NCBI RefSeq assembly: GCF_042094015.1
Contig: NZ_JBELDZ010000012.1
Coordinates: 1 to 43,509 of the forward strand
Source: Aurantibacter sp042094015
Lineage (GTDB): Bacteria > Bacteroidota > Bacteroidia > Flavobacteriales > Flavobacteriaceae
DNA: 43,509 bases
Reading direction: 5' to 3'
Below, in pieces: positions 25,332 to 33,691 of this stretch; position 1 is the stretch's first letter, and every line of letters starts with the position of its first letter. The notes below the pieces were generated by a model. That model worked only from the letters and a program-made list of their open reading frames with translations. It ran no database searches and was not told the origin of the DNA. A program made the translations under genes and the position numbers.

Positions 25332-26249
25332 TTGAATTTTAATACTAAAATACCTCAACCTTCTGTAGTTACCATTGGTACTTTTGATGGTGTTCATTTT
25401 GGACATCAAAAAATTATTAGTAGATTAATTTCTGTTGCTAAAACTAAAAATCTAGCATCAGTTTTATTGACATTCTTTCCGCATCCACGAATGGTTTTAC
25501 AAAAAGATTCTGATATTAAATTAATAAACACCTTAGCTGAAAAAGACCATATTTTAAAAGGTTTAGGCTTGTCTAACTTAGTTGTCAATAAATTCACAAA
25601 AGACTTTTCTAGATTAACGGCTGAAGATTTCGTGAAAGATATTTTAGTAAAACAACTTAATGCTAAACACGTTATTATTGGTTACGATCATCATTTTGGC
25701 AGAAACCGAAGTGCTAACATAACTGATTTAAAACGTTTTGGAGAACAATTTAACTTTACAGTTGAAGAAATTTCGGCTCAAGACATTAATGAAGTTTCAG
25801 TAAGTTCCACAAAAATTAGAAAAGCACTTTTAGAAGGAGATATTGATATTGCAAACCAATATCTAAATTACAACTTCATGCTTAATGGAACAGTAATTAG
25901 AGGAAAAGGTATTGGTAAAACCATACAATTTCCTACTGCAAATATTAAAATTTATGAAACCTATAAGTTAATTCCTAAAGATGGTGTTTATGTTATAGAA
26001 TCAACCATAGACAATAAAACTGTTTTTGGAATGATGAATATAGGCAATAACCCAACAGTTAATGGCATCTCTAAAAGTATTGAAGTTCATTTTTTTGATT
26101 TAAATGAAGATTTATACGGTAAAGATCTTACTATAGAAATTTTAAAACGTATAAGAGACGAAAAGAAATATGAATCTTTAAACGAACTTAAAACACAATT
26201 AAAAAAAGATCAAAAAACTGCTAAAACATTTATTAAAAATGTTAGATAA
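25332..26249 (+). CDS. ribF: Bifunctional riboflavin kinase/FAD synthetase
   Basis: Phosphorylates riboflavin to FMN and adenylylates FMN to FAD in the cytoplasm. The FAD synthetase half carries VTIGTFDGVHFGHQKII, with the HxGH nucleotidyl-transfer motif, and EVSVSSTKIRKAL. The riboflavin kinase half (about 183-305) has GKGIGKTIQFPTANI, KDGVYVIES and NIGNNPTV. No ATG lies upstream in frame before a stop codon at 25290; I use the TTG at 25332 (TTG AAT TTT), which gives 305 residues, and the nearby -7 box supports a start here. The end overlaps the HTTM gene by 11 bases, so the two are translationally linked. Confidence 0.94.
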   Translation: MNFNTKIPQPSVVTIGTFDGVHFGHQKIISRLISVAKTKNLASVLLTFFPHPRMVLQKDSDIKLINTLAEKDHILKGLGLSNLVVNKFTKDFSRLTAEDFVKDILVKQLNAKHVIIGYDHHFGRNRSANITDLKRFGEQFNFTVEEISAQDINEVSVSSTKIRKALLEGDIDIANQYLNYNFMLNGTVIRGKGIGKTIQFPTANIKIYETYKLIPKDGVYVIESTIDNKTVFGMMNIGNNPTVNGISKSIEVHFFDLNEDLYGKDLTIEILKRIRDEKKYESLNELKTQLKKDQKTAKTFIKNVR

Positions 26250-27555
26250 ATTCTTATTTAAACAAATAGATAATTCTTCTCTAATTGTATTTAGAGTAAT
26301 TTTTGGATTATTATGTTTTTTAGAATCTGTTGGGGCTATTTTTACTGGCTGGGTAAAAAAAACGTTAATAGATCCCGAATTTACTTTCAACTTTATTGGA
26401 TTAGATTTTTTGCAACCTTTGCCAGGAAACTGGATGTACGCCTATTATGTAATTATGGGCCTTTTTGGACTTGGTATTATGTTAGGTTACAAATACAGAC
26501 TAAGTATTATTAGCTTTACTATTATGTGGTCTGCTACGTATTTTATGCAGAAAGCTTCTTACAATAACCATTATTACTTACTTATATTATTATGTGGAAT
26601 TATGGCTATTCTTCCGGCTAATAAATACGCGTCTATAGATGTTAAAACCAAACCTAGCCTAAAGTCTATTTCTATGCCAAGTTGGTGTAAATGGATTTTT
26701 GTAATTCAGTTATTTATAGTTTACACTTATGCTTCTGTTGCTAAAATATACCCAGATTGGTTAGACCTAACAACTCCTAAGCTTTTAATGGAAGGCAAAA
26801 GACATCTACCAATTATTGGTGAGTTTCTTCAAAACGATTTTATGCCTTACTTGGTAGGTTATGGCGGCATTCTTTATGATGGTTTAATTATCCCATTACT
26901 ACTATTTAAACCAACAAGGAAACTTGCCTTTTATGGGTCGTTGTTTTTTCATTTATTTAACTCGATTGTTTTTCAAGTTGGAATATTTCCTTTTTTAGCT
27001 TTAGCTTTTAGTTTATTCTTTTTTGAGTCTAAAAAAATTAGAAATATCTTTTTGAAAAAGAAAACTCTTTATACTGGAAACGAAATTTCTGTAAAATCCT
27101 ACAAGCTAATTTTAATTGGTTTAGGATTAGTTTATTTTACAATACAAATAATACTTCCTGTTAGACATCATTTTATAAAGGACAATGTTTTGTGGACCGA
27201 GGAAGGACACAGATTGTCTTGGCGAATGATGTTACGCTCAAAACAAGGTGCTACGTTTTATAAAATTAAAAATCACACCAAAGACTCTACCTTTAGAGTT
27301 AATTTAAATGATTACTTAACAAGAAAGCAACAACGCTTAGCAAGTACAAAACCAGATGTTATGTGGCAGTTTTCTCAACATTTAAAAGAAGAACACAAAC
27401 AGAAAGGTGATTCAATTTCAGTTTATATAACCAGTTCTTTAAGTGTAAATAGAAAAGCCTATAAGAAATTTACCAATCCTGATATTGATATTGCTAATCA
27501 AGAATGGAATTATTTTGGACATGCAAGTTGGCTATTACCATACAACTCCAATTAA
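26239..27555 (+). CDS. HTTM-domain membrane protein (vitamin K-dependent gamma-carboxylase-like)
   Basis: The 438-residue protein has several hydrophobic helices in its first 270 residues and FRVIFGLLCFLESVGAI at the start, typical of the HTTM domain shared with vitamin K-dependent gamma-glutamyl carboxylase. Family motifs seen are NNHYYLLILLCGIMAILPANKYASID, YTYASVAKIYPDWL and LFFHLFNSIVFQVGIFPFLA. The C-terminal 130 residues (from ILPVRHHFIKDNVLWTEEGHRLSWRMMLRSK) are soluble and also match the carboxylase-like family. Whether bacterial members carboxylate glutamate is not established, so the function is open. It overlaps ribF by 11 bases and is followed by the structured element before serS. 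Confidence 0.88.
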   Translation: MLDKFLFKQIDNSSLIVFRVIFGLLCFLESVGAIFTGWVKKTLIDPEFTFNFIGLDFLQPLPGNWMYAYYVIMGLFGLGIMLGYKYRLSIISFTIMWSATYFMQKASYNNHYYLLILLCGIMAILPANKYASIDVKTKPSLKSISMPSWCKWIFVIQLFIVYTYASVAKIYPDWLDLTTPKLLMEGKRHLPIIGEFLQNDFMPYLVGYGGILYDGLIIPLLLFKPTRKLAFYGSLFFHLFNSIVFQVGIFPFLALAFSLFFFESKKIRNIFLKKKTLYTGNEISVKSYKLILIGLGLVYFTIQIILPVRHHFIKDNVLWTEEGHRLSWRMMLRSKQGATFYKIKNHTKDSTFRVNLNDYLTRKQQRLASTKPDVMWQFSQHLKEEHKQKGDSISVYITSSLSVNRKAYKKFTNPDIDIANQEWNYFGHASWLLPYNSN

Positions 27556-27615
27556 ATTAGAGAATTACTATTCCTAAACACAAAAAACTTACTATTTTTA
27601 CAGCAAATAAACTAA

Positions 27616-27721
27616 ACCATTTGCGTTAAGGATTGATACGCTATCCTTATTTATTGTTTTTTCTACAATAAATAAGATTTAACGGAAAACCTGACCTTTT
27701 TGTCATTAAACGCAAAATGGT
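27616..27721 (+). ncRNA. Structured RNA-like element with closing stem and three hairpins, upstream of serS
   Basis: The segment folds on paper as a multi-branch junction. ACCATTTGCGTTAA (27616-27629) pairs with TTAAACGCAAAATGGT (27706-27721) allowing two bulged A residues. Inside are AAGGAT/ATCCTT with the loop TGATACGCT (27628-27648), an 11-pair stem TTATTTATTGT/ACAATAAATAA (27647-27675), and a TGAC/GTCA hairpin (27692-27705). A conserved-looking AACGGAAAACCTGACC lies between the last two. It ends 20 bases before the serS ATG. Its general look matches a recurring flavobacterial intergenic element I remember, perhaps the Flavo-1 motif, but I could not check this. It may be a 5' leader or an independent RNA. 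Confidence 0.5.
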
Positions 27722-27741
27722 AACGCTATAAATAACAAGAA

Positions 27742-29013
27742 ATGTTACAAGTACCTTTTATTAAAGAAAATAAAGACAAAGTTATTGCTCGTCTAGCTGT
27801 TAGAAATATAGATGCTACGGAAATGATTGAAAGCGTAATTACTTTAGATGAAAAACGTAAAGCAATCCAAACTGAATTAGATAACACATTAGCAGAATCT
27901 AATAAATTATCTAAAGAAATTGGTATGCTTTTTAAGTCTGGTAAAGGTGTAGAAGCTAATGTACTTAAAGATCAAACTGTTGCTTTAAAGGAGACTTCTA
28001 AAACATTATCTGATGATTTAGCGAGTACGACAGACCAATTAAATAGTCTTTTATATAAAATTCCAAACGTACCACACGATTCTGTTCCTACAGGAAAAAC
28101 AGATGAAGATAACGAGGAAACTTTTAGAGAAGGAGATATTCCAACTTTACATAATGCAGCAAAACCACATTGGGAATTAGCTAAAGATTATAACATTATT
28201 GATTTTGAATTAGGTAACAAAATTACTGGTGCTGGTTTTCCAGTTTATATAGGTAAAGGCGCAAGATTACAACGTGCTTTAATTGCTTATTTTTTAGACA
28301 AAAACACAGCTGCTGGTTATACAGAATATCAATTACCACATTTAATTAACGAAGCTTCTGGTCTTGGAACCGGTCAATTACCAGATAAAGAAGGGCAAAT
28401 GTACCACGTAACTGGAGATAATTTATACTTAATTCCTACTGCAGAAGTTCCAGGAACTAACATTTTTAGAGACACTTTAGTTAACGAAGCAGATTTACCT
28501 ATTACAATTACAGGTTATACACCTTGTTTTAGACGTGAAGCTGGTAGTTATGGCGCACACGTTAGAGGTTTAAATAGATTACATCAGTTTGATAAGGTTG
28601 AAATTATACGTGTAGAACATCCCGATAATTCTTTTAAAGCCCTAGAAAGTATGGTAGAACATATTCAAGGTATTTTAAAGGAATTAGAATTGCCTTACCG
28701 TATTTTAAGACTTTGCGGCGGAGATTTAACGTTTACATCGGTTTTAACTATGGACTTTGAAGTATTTTCTGCCGCACAAGAAAAATGGCTAGAAGTTTCT
28801 AGTGTTTCTAACTTTGAAACGTATCAAGCCAACAGATTAAAATTACGTTTCAAAAATACAGATGGTAAAAACGAATTTGCTCATACTTTAAATGGAAGCT
28901 CTTTAGCTTTACCAAGAATTTTAGCGAGTATTTTGGAAAACTATCAAACTCCAGAAGGTATAAAAGTACCAAAAGCACTAATTCCTTATACTGGATTTGA
29001 TATTATAAACTAG
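27742..29013 (+). CDS. serS: Seryl-tRNA synthetase
   Basis: Charges tRNA-Ser, and tRNA-Sec where present. The N-terminal coiled-coil tRNA-binding arm (about 30-100) has KEIGMLFKSGKGVEANVLKD. Class II motif 2 appears as CFRREAGSYGAHVRGLNRLH, and motif 3 as NGSSLALPRILASILENYQ. TAEVPGTNIFRDT is the serine-binding region. At 423 residues the length is normal. It begins 20 bases after the structured element and ends before a fragment of dispersed repeat and a terminator. Confidence 0.97.
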   Translation: MLQVPFIKENKDKVIARLAVRNIDATEMIESVITLDEKRKAIQTELDNTLAESNKLSKEIGMLFKSGKGVEANVLKDQTVALKETSKTLSDDLASTTDQLNSLLYKIPNVPHDSVPTGKTDEDNEETFREGDIPTLHNAAKPHWELAKDYNIIDFELGNKITGAGFPVYIGKGARLQRALIAYFLDKNTAAGYTEYQLPHLINEASGLGTGQLPDKEGQMYHVTGDNLYLIPTAEVPGTNIFRDTLVNEADLPITITGYTPCFRREAGSYGAHVRGLNRLHQFDKVEIIRVEHPDNSFKALESMVEHIQGILKELELPYRILRLCGGDLTFTSVLTMDFEVFSAAQEKWLEVSSVSNFETYQANRLKLRFKNTDGKNEFAHTLNGSSLALPRILASILENYQTPEGIKVPKALIPYTGFDIIN

Positions 29014-29019
29014 TTAGAA

Positions 29020-29046
29020 TTGTCCGTTAGAGCGTAGTCGAGAACT
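29020..29046 (+). repeat. Possible fragment of a dispersed flavobacterial repeat
   Basis: TGTCCGTTAGAGCGTAGTCGAGAACT resembles the widespread Bacteroidota intergenic pattern related to GAGCGCAGTCGAGAA in its central part. It lies between the serS stop and its terminator. This is resemblance from memory; no second copy is visible in the window. Confidence 0.35.
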
Positions 29047-29060
29047 AAATAATAAATTTA

Positions 29061-29094
29061 AAAAAATGCCTGAAAAAATTCAGGCATTTTTTTT
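29061..29094 (+). terminator. Rho-independent terminator after serS
   Basis: AAAAAATGCCTGAA (29061-29074) pairs with TTCAGGCATTTTTT (29079-29092) around a 4-base AAAA loop, and the T tract continues to 29094. Confidence 0.9.
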
Positions 29095-29137
29095 GCACTA
29101 ACAATTAGTATATTTACATTAAATTCTATTTTAATAT

Positions 29138-30934
29138 ATGCGTTGGCTTTTATTTTTACTATTAAGTTTTTCTATATCTACATTAGCACAAAATGATGCA
29201 TTGGGTAAAGAATATGTAAAAACTGGCGAATTTGAAAAGGCTATTATTATTTATAAAAAGCTTTATAAAAAAAGCCCAACAAGTAGTTATATTATTGAGC
29301 AATTAGTAAATTGTCATCAAGAATTAAAACAATACAAAGAGGCTGAAACTATTATTTTAGCACGATTACAACGTTCTTATTATCCGCCAAGTTTTATAGA
29401 TTTAGGAAGGAATTACGATTTACAAAAAGATACAATTAATGCAAATCTAAATTACCAAAAAGCAATAAAATCTATAGAAAAAAAAGGAGCTTACGCTTAC
29501 ACTTTAGGTAATAAATTTGAAAAATTTTCTTTACTAGAAGAAGCTAAAACATTATATGAAAGAGCAATGGAATTATATCCTGCTAAAGACTATAATATGC
29601 AATTAGCACGTATTTATGGCGAGCAAGGCAATATTGAAAAGATGTTTGCTAGTTACTTAAACCTAGCGTTAGAAAGGGCAAATTATAGAGACCAAATAAA
29701 GCGATATATTTCAGATTTTATTACAGAAAATAATGAAGACAAAAACAATGTTTCATTAAAAAAAATCTTGTTAAAAAATCTACAAACTAAGCCTCATTTA
29801 TTTTGGAGCGAAATGTTAAGTTGGTTATTTATTCAGCAAAAAGATTATAAAAAAGCGTTTGCACAAGAAAAAGCCATTTATAAGAGAAGCATAAATAATC
29901 CTGATGCTACTACAAACCCTTTAAACAGATTAATAGAGTTAGGATTAATTACTCAAAATCAAAATGAACCAGAGATTGCTGTTACTATTTTCACGTTTAT
30001 TAAAGAAAACGTACAAGATCCAATTATACAACTTACTGCAGATAAATACATACTGGAATTAAAAACAAGTATTGCTTCTAAAAAGGATTATCCAAAAATT
30101 AAAGAAGATTATGAAGTTATTCTTTTAGACAATAGGTTTCCAAACGAAATGTCTGATCTTAAAATTAACTATGCGCATTTTTTAGCCTTCTATTTAGAAG
30201 ATACAAAAACAGCTACTAAACTGCTAAAAAAAGCTCTTAAAGAGCCATTAAGCAAAGAAAAAAATGCTAAAGTAAAAATGGAGTTAGGAGATATTCTAGT
30301 GTTTCAAGAAAAATTTAACGAAGCCTTAATTTACTATACACAAATTCAGCGATCTCTAAAAAATAGCACATTATCTCAAACAGCACGTTTTAAAGTAGCA
30401 AAAACAAGTTATTATAAAGGCGATTTTATTTGGGCAGAAAGTCAGTTAAAAATTTTAAAAACATCCGTATCTCAATTAACTGCAAACGATGCTTTAGACC
30501 TAAAATTATTAATTAGTGACAACAAGCAAGACGATAGCTTACAAGTAGCACTAAACCAATATGCAAAAGCTGATTTACTTGCGTTTCAAAACAAACCCGA
30601 ACAAGCTATTGCAATTCTTGAACAAATTAAAATAGTACATAAAACAAAAAGTATCATTCCTCAAACACTATTAAAGCAAGCGCAATTGTTTGAAAAAACA
30701 AAAAAATACCAAGATGCTAAAAATAACTACAAATTCTTAATAGATAATTTCAAGAATAGTATTTTAATGGACAATGCACTTTATAATTTAGCTTTAATAG
30801 ATTTAAAGTTTTTAAACTTACCTGAAGAGGCAAAAAAAGGCTTCGAAACCATTATTTTTGAACATTCGTATAGTAGCTATACATCTGAAGCCAGAAAACA
30901 ATATCGTTTTTTAAGAGGAGATAATGTTAAATAA
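29138..30934 (+). CDS. Exported tetratricopeptide-repeat protein
   Basis: A signal peptide (MRWLLFLLLSFSISTLAQ) opens this 598-residue protein. TPR-type helix pairs run through it, for example EYVKTGEFEKAIIIYKKLYK, EKFSLLEEAKTLYERAMELY, LLAFQNKPEQAIAILEQIK and KTKKYQDAKNNYKFLIDNF. It is probably a periplasmic scaffold or outer-membrane-associated assembly factor. No catalytic motif is seen. It lies between serS and the DUF4286-rsmA-mgtE group, a position I recall as conserved in flavobacteria. A weak hairpin follows its stop. Confidence 0.87.
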   Translation: MRWLLFLLLSFSISTLAQNDALGKEYVKTGEFEKAIIIYKKLYKKSPTSSYIIEQLVNCHQELKQYKEAETIILARLQRSYYPPSFIDLGRNYDLQKDTINANLNYQKAIKSIEKKGAYAYTLGNKFEKFSLLEEAKTLYERAMELYPAKDYNMQLARIYGEQGNIEKMFASYLNLALERANYRDQIKRYISDFITENNEDKNNVSLKKILLKNLQTKPHLFWSEMLSWLFIQQKDYKKAFAQEKAIYKRSINNPDATTNPLNRLIELGLITQNQNEPEIAVTIFTFIKENVQDPIIQLTADKYILELKTSIASKKDYPKIKEDYEVILLDNRFPNEMSDLKINYAHFLAFYLEDTKTATKLLKKALKEPLSKEKNAKVKMELGDILVFQEKFNEALIYYTQIQRSLKNSTLSQTARFKVAKTSYYKGDFIWAESQLKILKTSVSQLTANDALDLKLLISDNKQDDSLQVALNQYAKADLLAFQNKPEQAIAILEQIKIVHKTKSIIPQTLLKQAQLFEKTKKYQDAKNNYKFLIDNFKNSILMDNALYNLALIDLKFLNLPEEAKKGFETIIFEHSYSSYTSEARKQYRFLRGDNVK

Positions 30935-30941
30935 AAATCTA

Positions 30942-30963
30942 CTGTTATAGAATAATAGTTTTC
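30942..30963 (+). terminator. Weak terminator after the TPR gene
   Basis: CTGTTAT (30942-30948) pairs with ATAATAG (30952-30958), with one G-U pair, around a 3-base loop. A short TTTT tract follows. The stem is AT-rich. Confidence 0.4.
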
Positions 30964-30985
30964 TAATTCAACTAAAAAATAAGCT

Positions 30986-30993
30986 TACCTTTG
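30986..30993 (+). promoter_or_regulatory. Bacteroidota-type -7 box before the DUF4286 gene
   Basis: TACCTTTG matches TAnnTTTG and lies 41 bases before the ATG of the DUF4286 gene, after the weak terminator of the TPR gene. No clear -33 TTG is visible. It would drive the DUF4286-rsmA-mgtE operon. Confidence 0.5.
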
Positions 30994-31034
30994 TAATTAG
31001 TCATCATCAATTATAATTCTTTTTAATACTACAT

Positions 31035-31361
31035 ATGCAAATTATATATAATGTTACGGTAAATATTGCAGACGAAGCTCATGACGAGTGGTTAATCTGG
31101 ATTAAAGAACATATTCCACAAGTTTTAGGAACTGGTAAATTCTTAAAAGCCACAATGACTAAAGTATTAGTTGAAGAAGATTTAGGCGGACAAACTTATT
31201 CTATTCAATACAGATCTTATTCTAGAGAAGCTTTAGATGCTTACTACAAAGAAGATGCAGATAGATTAAAAGCAGATGGATTAAAACGTTTTGCAGATAA
31301 AATGTTAGCTTTTAGAACAGAACTAGAAGTTGTAGATGAATATAATGTAGATTTTAAGTAA
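31035..31361 (+). CDS. DUF4286 family protein
   Basis: This 108-residue soluble protein opens MQIIYNVTVNIADEAHDEWL and contains HIPQVLGTGKFLKATMTKVL and TYSIQYRSYSREALDAYYKEDA, the pattern of DUF4286, a family mostly limited to Bacteroidota and probably of ferredoxin-like fold. No catalytic residue is evident and its job is unknown. It lies 40 bases before rsmA, a conserved pairing that suggests a link to ribosome or translation work (inference). Confidence 0.9.
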   Translation: MQIIYNVTVNIADEAHDEWLIWIKEHIPQVLGTGKFLKATMTKVLVEEDLGGQTYSIQYRSYSREALDAYYKEDADRLKADGLKRFADKMLAFRTELEVVDEYNVDFK

Positions 31362-31401
31362 ATCTTAATTCATCTAAAAAAACCATTTAAAGGTTTAAGA
31401 A

Positions 31402-32238
31402 ATGGCAAAGAAGACATTTAAAAAGAACACTAAAAAGCCTCACGACCCAAATTCTGTGAGAGCTAAAAAATTTCTTGGGCAACATTTTTTAGAAGACGAA
31501 ACTGTAGCACAACGTATTGCGGAAGCTTTAACAGGAAAGGGTTATAAAAACGTTTTAGAAATTGGCCCAGGAATGGGAGTTTTAACCAAATATTTATTAG
31601 ACAATAAAAACTTTACAACCTATGTTGTAGAAATTGATACAGAAAGTGTAGATTACCTAAAAGCTAATTACTTAAACTTATCTTCAAGAATTCTTGAAGA
31701 AGACTTTTTAAAGTATGATGTCTCTAAAACTTTTAACGACGAACAATTTGCAATAAGCGGGAATTTCCCTTACAATATTTCAACTCAAATTGTATTTAAA
31801 ACTTTAGAATTAAGACAACAAATTCCTGAATTTTCTGGAATGTTTCAAAAAGAAGTAGCACAACGTATTTGTAGTAAAGAAGGTTCTAAAGTTTACGGTA
31901 TTTTATCGGTTTTAGCTCAAGCTTTTTATGATGCCGAATATTTATTTACTGTGCCGCCAGAAGTTTTTAATCCGCCACCAAAAGTAGATTCTGGTGTGCT
32001 ACGCTTAACTCGTAAACAAGATTATAGTTTGCCGTGTAGCGAAAAATTATTTTTTAGAGTTGTAAAATCTGCATTTATGCATAGAAGAAAAACACTAAGA
32101 AACAGTTTAAAACCATTGGAATTATCAGATAATTTAAGAGAAGATACTATATTTGCAAAGCGTCCAGAACAATTAAGCGTTCAAGACTTTATAGACTTAA
32201 CCGTTATTATAGAAAAAGATTTACAAGAACAAGCATAA
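31402..32238 (+). CDS. rsmA: 16S rRNA (adenine1518/1519-N6)-dimethyltransferase
   Basis: Dimethylates two adjacent adenines in the 3' terminal hairpin of 16S rRNA, a late 30S quality step (also called KsgA). The motif for SAM binding is VLEIGPGMGVLT, preceded by AKKFLGQHFL, and the catalytic motif IV is GNFPYNIS. The C-terminal part has PPPKVDSGVLRL and FMHRRKTLRNSL. The Lys-rich start (AKKTFKKNTKKPHDPNSVR) is an N-terminal extension. At 278 residues the length is normal. It ends 3 bases before the mgtE GTG start. Confidence 0.96.
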   Translation: MAKKTFKKNTKKPHDPNSVRAKKFLGQHFLEDETVAQRIAEALTGKGYKNVLEIGPGMGVLTKYLLDNKNFTTYVVEIDTESVDYLKANYLNLSSRILEEDFLKYDVSKTFNDEQFAISGNFPYNISTQIVFKTLELRQQIPEFSGMFQKEVAQRICSKEGSKVYGILSVLAQAFYDAEYLFTVPPEVFNPPPKVDSGVLRLTRKQDYSLPCSEKLFFRVVKSAFMHRRKTLRNSLKPLELSDNLREDTIFAKRPEQLSVQDFIDLTVIIEKDLQEQA

Positions 32239-32241
32239 ATC

Positions 32242-33612
32242 GTGACTACAGAAAATCAAAACATACAATTTCAATTAACCGATGAGCTTATCAATCAAGT
32301 TGTAGCATTAGTTGCTGCAAAAAACGATAAAGCGCTTCAGGAAGTATTGTCTGATTTTCATTACGCAGATATTGCAGAAATCTTAGACGAAACCAACTTA
32401 GACGATGCTATTTATATTATAAAACTATTAGATTCTGAAACAACTTCGGATATCTTAATGGAATTAGATGAAGACATTCGTGAAAAAGTTTTAGAAAGAT
32501 TATCTGCAAAAGAAATTGCGGAAGAAATAGAAGAGTTAGATACAGATGATGCTGCTGATATTTTAGCCGAACTATCTGAAGAACGCCAAGAACAAGTCAT
32601 AAATAAAATTGAAGATGAAGAGCATAAAGCCGAAATTGAAGAGCTTTTAACTTATGATGATAATGTTGCTGGTGGACTTATGGCAAAAGAATTAGTAAAA
32701 GTCTACGAAACTTGGACAGTTGCAGGTTGCTTACGTAAAATTCGTGGACAAGCACAAGAAGTAAAACGCGTACATTCCATTTACGTAGTAGATAAACAAG
32801 AGCGCTTAATAGGTAGATTATCTTTAAAAGATTTAATTATAGCCAAAAGCGAGCAGAAAATTGCCGAAATATTCATCTCAAACGTAGATAGCGTAAACGT
32901 AATAGATGATGTCGAAGACGTTGCAAAAGTAATGGCTAAATATGATTTAGAAGCTATTCCTGTTGTAGATAACCACAAAACACTTTTAGGTCGTATTACC
33001 ATTGATGATATTGTAGATGTTATAAAAGAAGAAGCTGATAAAGATTACCAACTAGCAGCTGGTATTTCTCAAGATGTAGAAGCAGATGATAGTATTTTAG
33101 AATTAACAAGAGCACGATTACCTTGGCTGTTTTTAGGGCTTTTAGGTGGAATTGGTGCTTTTATAATTATGGAAGGTTTTCAAGAATCTTTTAGTCAATA
33201 TGCTATATTATTTTTCTTCACGCCACTAATTGCTGCTATGGCAGGAAATGTTGGTGTACAATCTAGTGCCATTATAGTTCAAGGTTTAGCTAATGACGAT
33301 GTGCGTGGAAGTGTAAATAGTAGATTAATTAAAGAAATGCTTTTAGCAGCCTTAAATGGGATTATTTTAGCTGTATTTTTATTTTTATTTGTTTGGATTT
33401 ACATTAAAGAAATAGATAAAGCAATTGCTATATCTGTCTCTTTAGTTGCTGTTATTATAATAGCTGGTTTAATTGGTACATTTGTACCATTCTTTCTAAA
33501 TAAACGAGGTATTGATCCTGCAATAGCAACAGGTCCATTTATTACAACAAGTAACGATATTTTAGGGATTCTTCTTTACTTTTGGATTGCTAAATTAATT
33601 TTAGGCATCTAA
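32242..33612 (+). CDS. mgtE: MgtE-type magnesium transporter
   Basis: This 456-residue channel-like Mg2+ transporter has an N-terminal MgtE_N superhelix (about 35-135) with DTDDAADILAELSEERQEQV, a pair of CBS domains (about 138-260) with KRVHSIYVVDKQERLIGRL and YDLEAIPVVDNHKTLLGRI, and a five-helix membrane domain (about 285-455) with PLIAAMAGNVGVQSSAIIVQGLA and the conserved GTFVPFF and ATGPFITTSNDILGI. In the family the cytoplasmic domains sense Mg2+ and gate the pore. The start is GTG, 3 bases after the rsmA stop, so translation is probably coupled. A hairpin with a T tract follows the gene. Confidence 0.95.
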   Translation: MTTENQNIQFQLTDELINQVVALVAAKNDKALQEVLSDFHYADIAEILDETNLDDAIYIIKLLDSETTSDILMELDEDIREKVLERLSAKEIAEEIEELDTDDAADILAELSEERQEQVINKIEDEEHKAEIEELLTYDDNVAGGLMAKELVKVYETWTVAGCLRKIRGQAQEVKRVHSIYVVDKQERLIGRLSLKDLIIAKSEQKIAEIFISNVDSVNVIDDVEDVAKVMAKYDLEAIPVVDNHKTLLGRITIDDIVDVIKEEADKDYQLAAGISQDVEADDSILELTRARLPWLFLGLLGGIGAFIIMEGFQESFSQYAILFFFTPLIAAMAGNVGVQSSAIIVQGLANDDVRGSVNSRLIKEMLLAALNGIILAVFLFLFVWIYIKEIDKAIAISVSLVAVIIIAGLIGTFVPFFLNKRGIDPAIATGPFITTSNDILGILLYFWIAKLILGI

Positions 33613-33615
33613 AAC

Positions 33616-33655
33616 ACAGCCATAAAACAACTAGTTTTAAAGCTGTTACTTTTTT
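33616..33655 (+). terminator. Hairpin terminator after mgtE
   Basis: ACAGC (33616-33620) pairs with GCTGT (33642-33646), with an inner AAAAC/GTTTT stem. TACTTTTTT follows. The stem is interrupted but the T tract is good. Confidence 0.55.
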
Positions 33656-33691
33656 AACTACATTTATCCTTCAAAACATTTCAATTAAATA

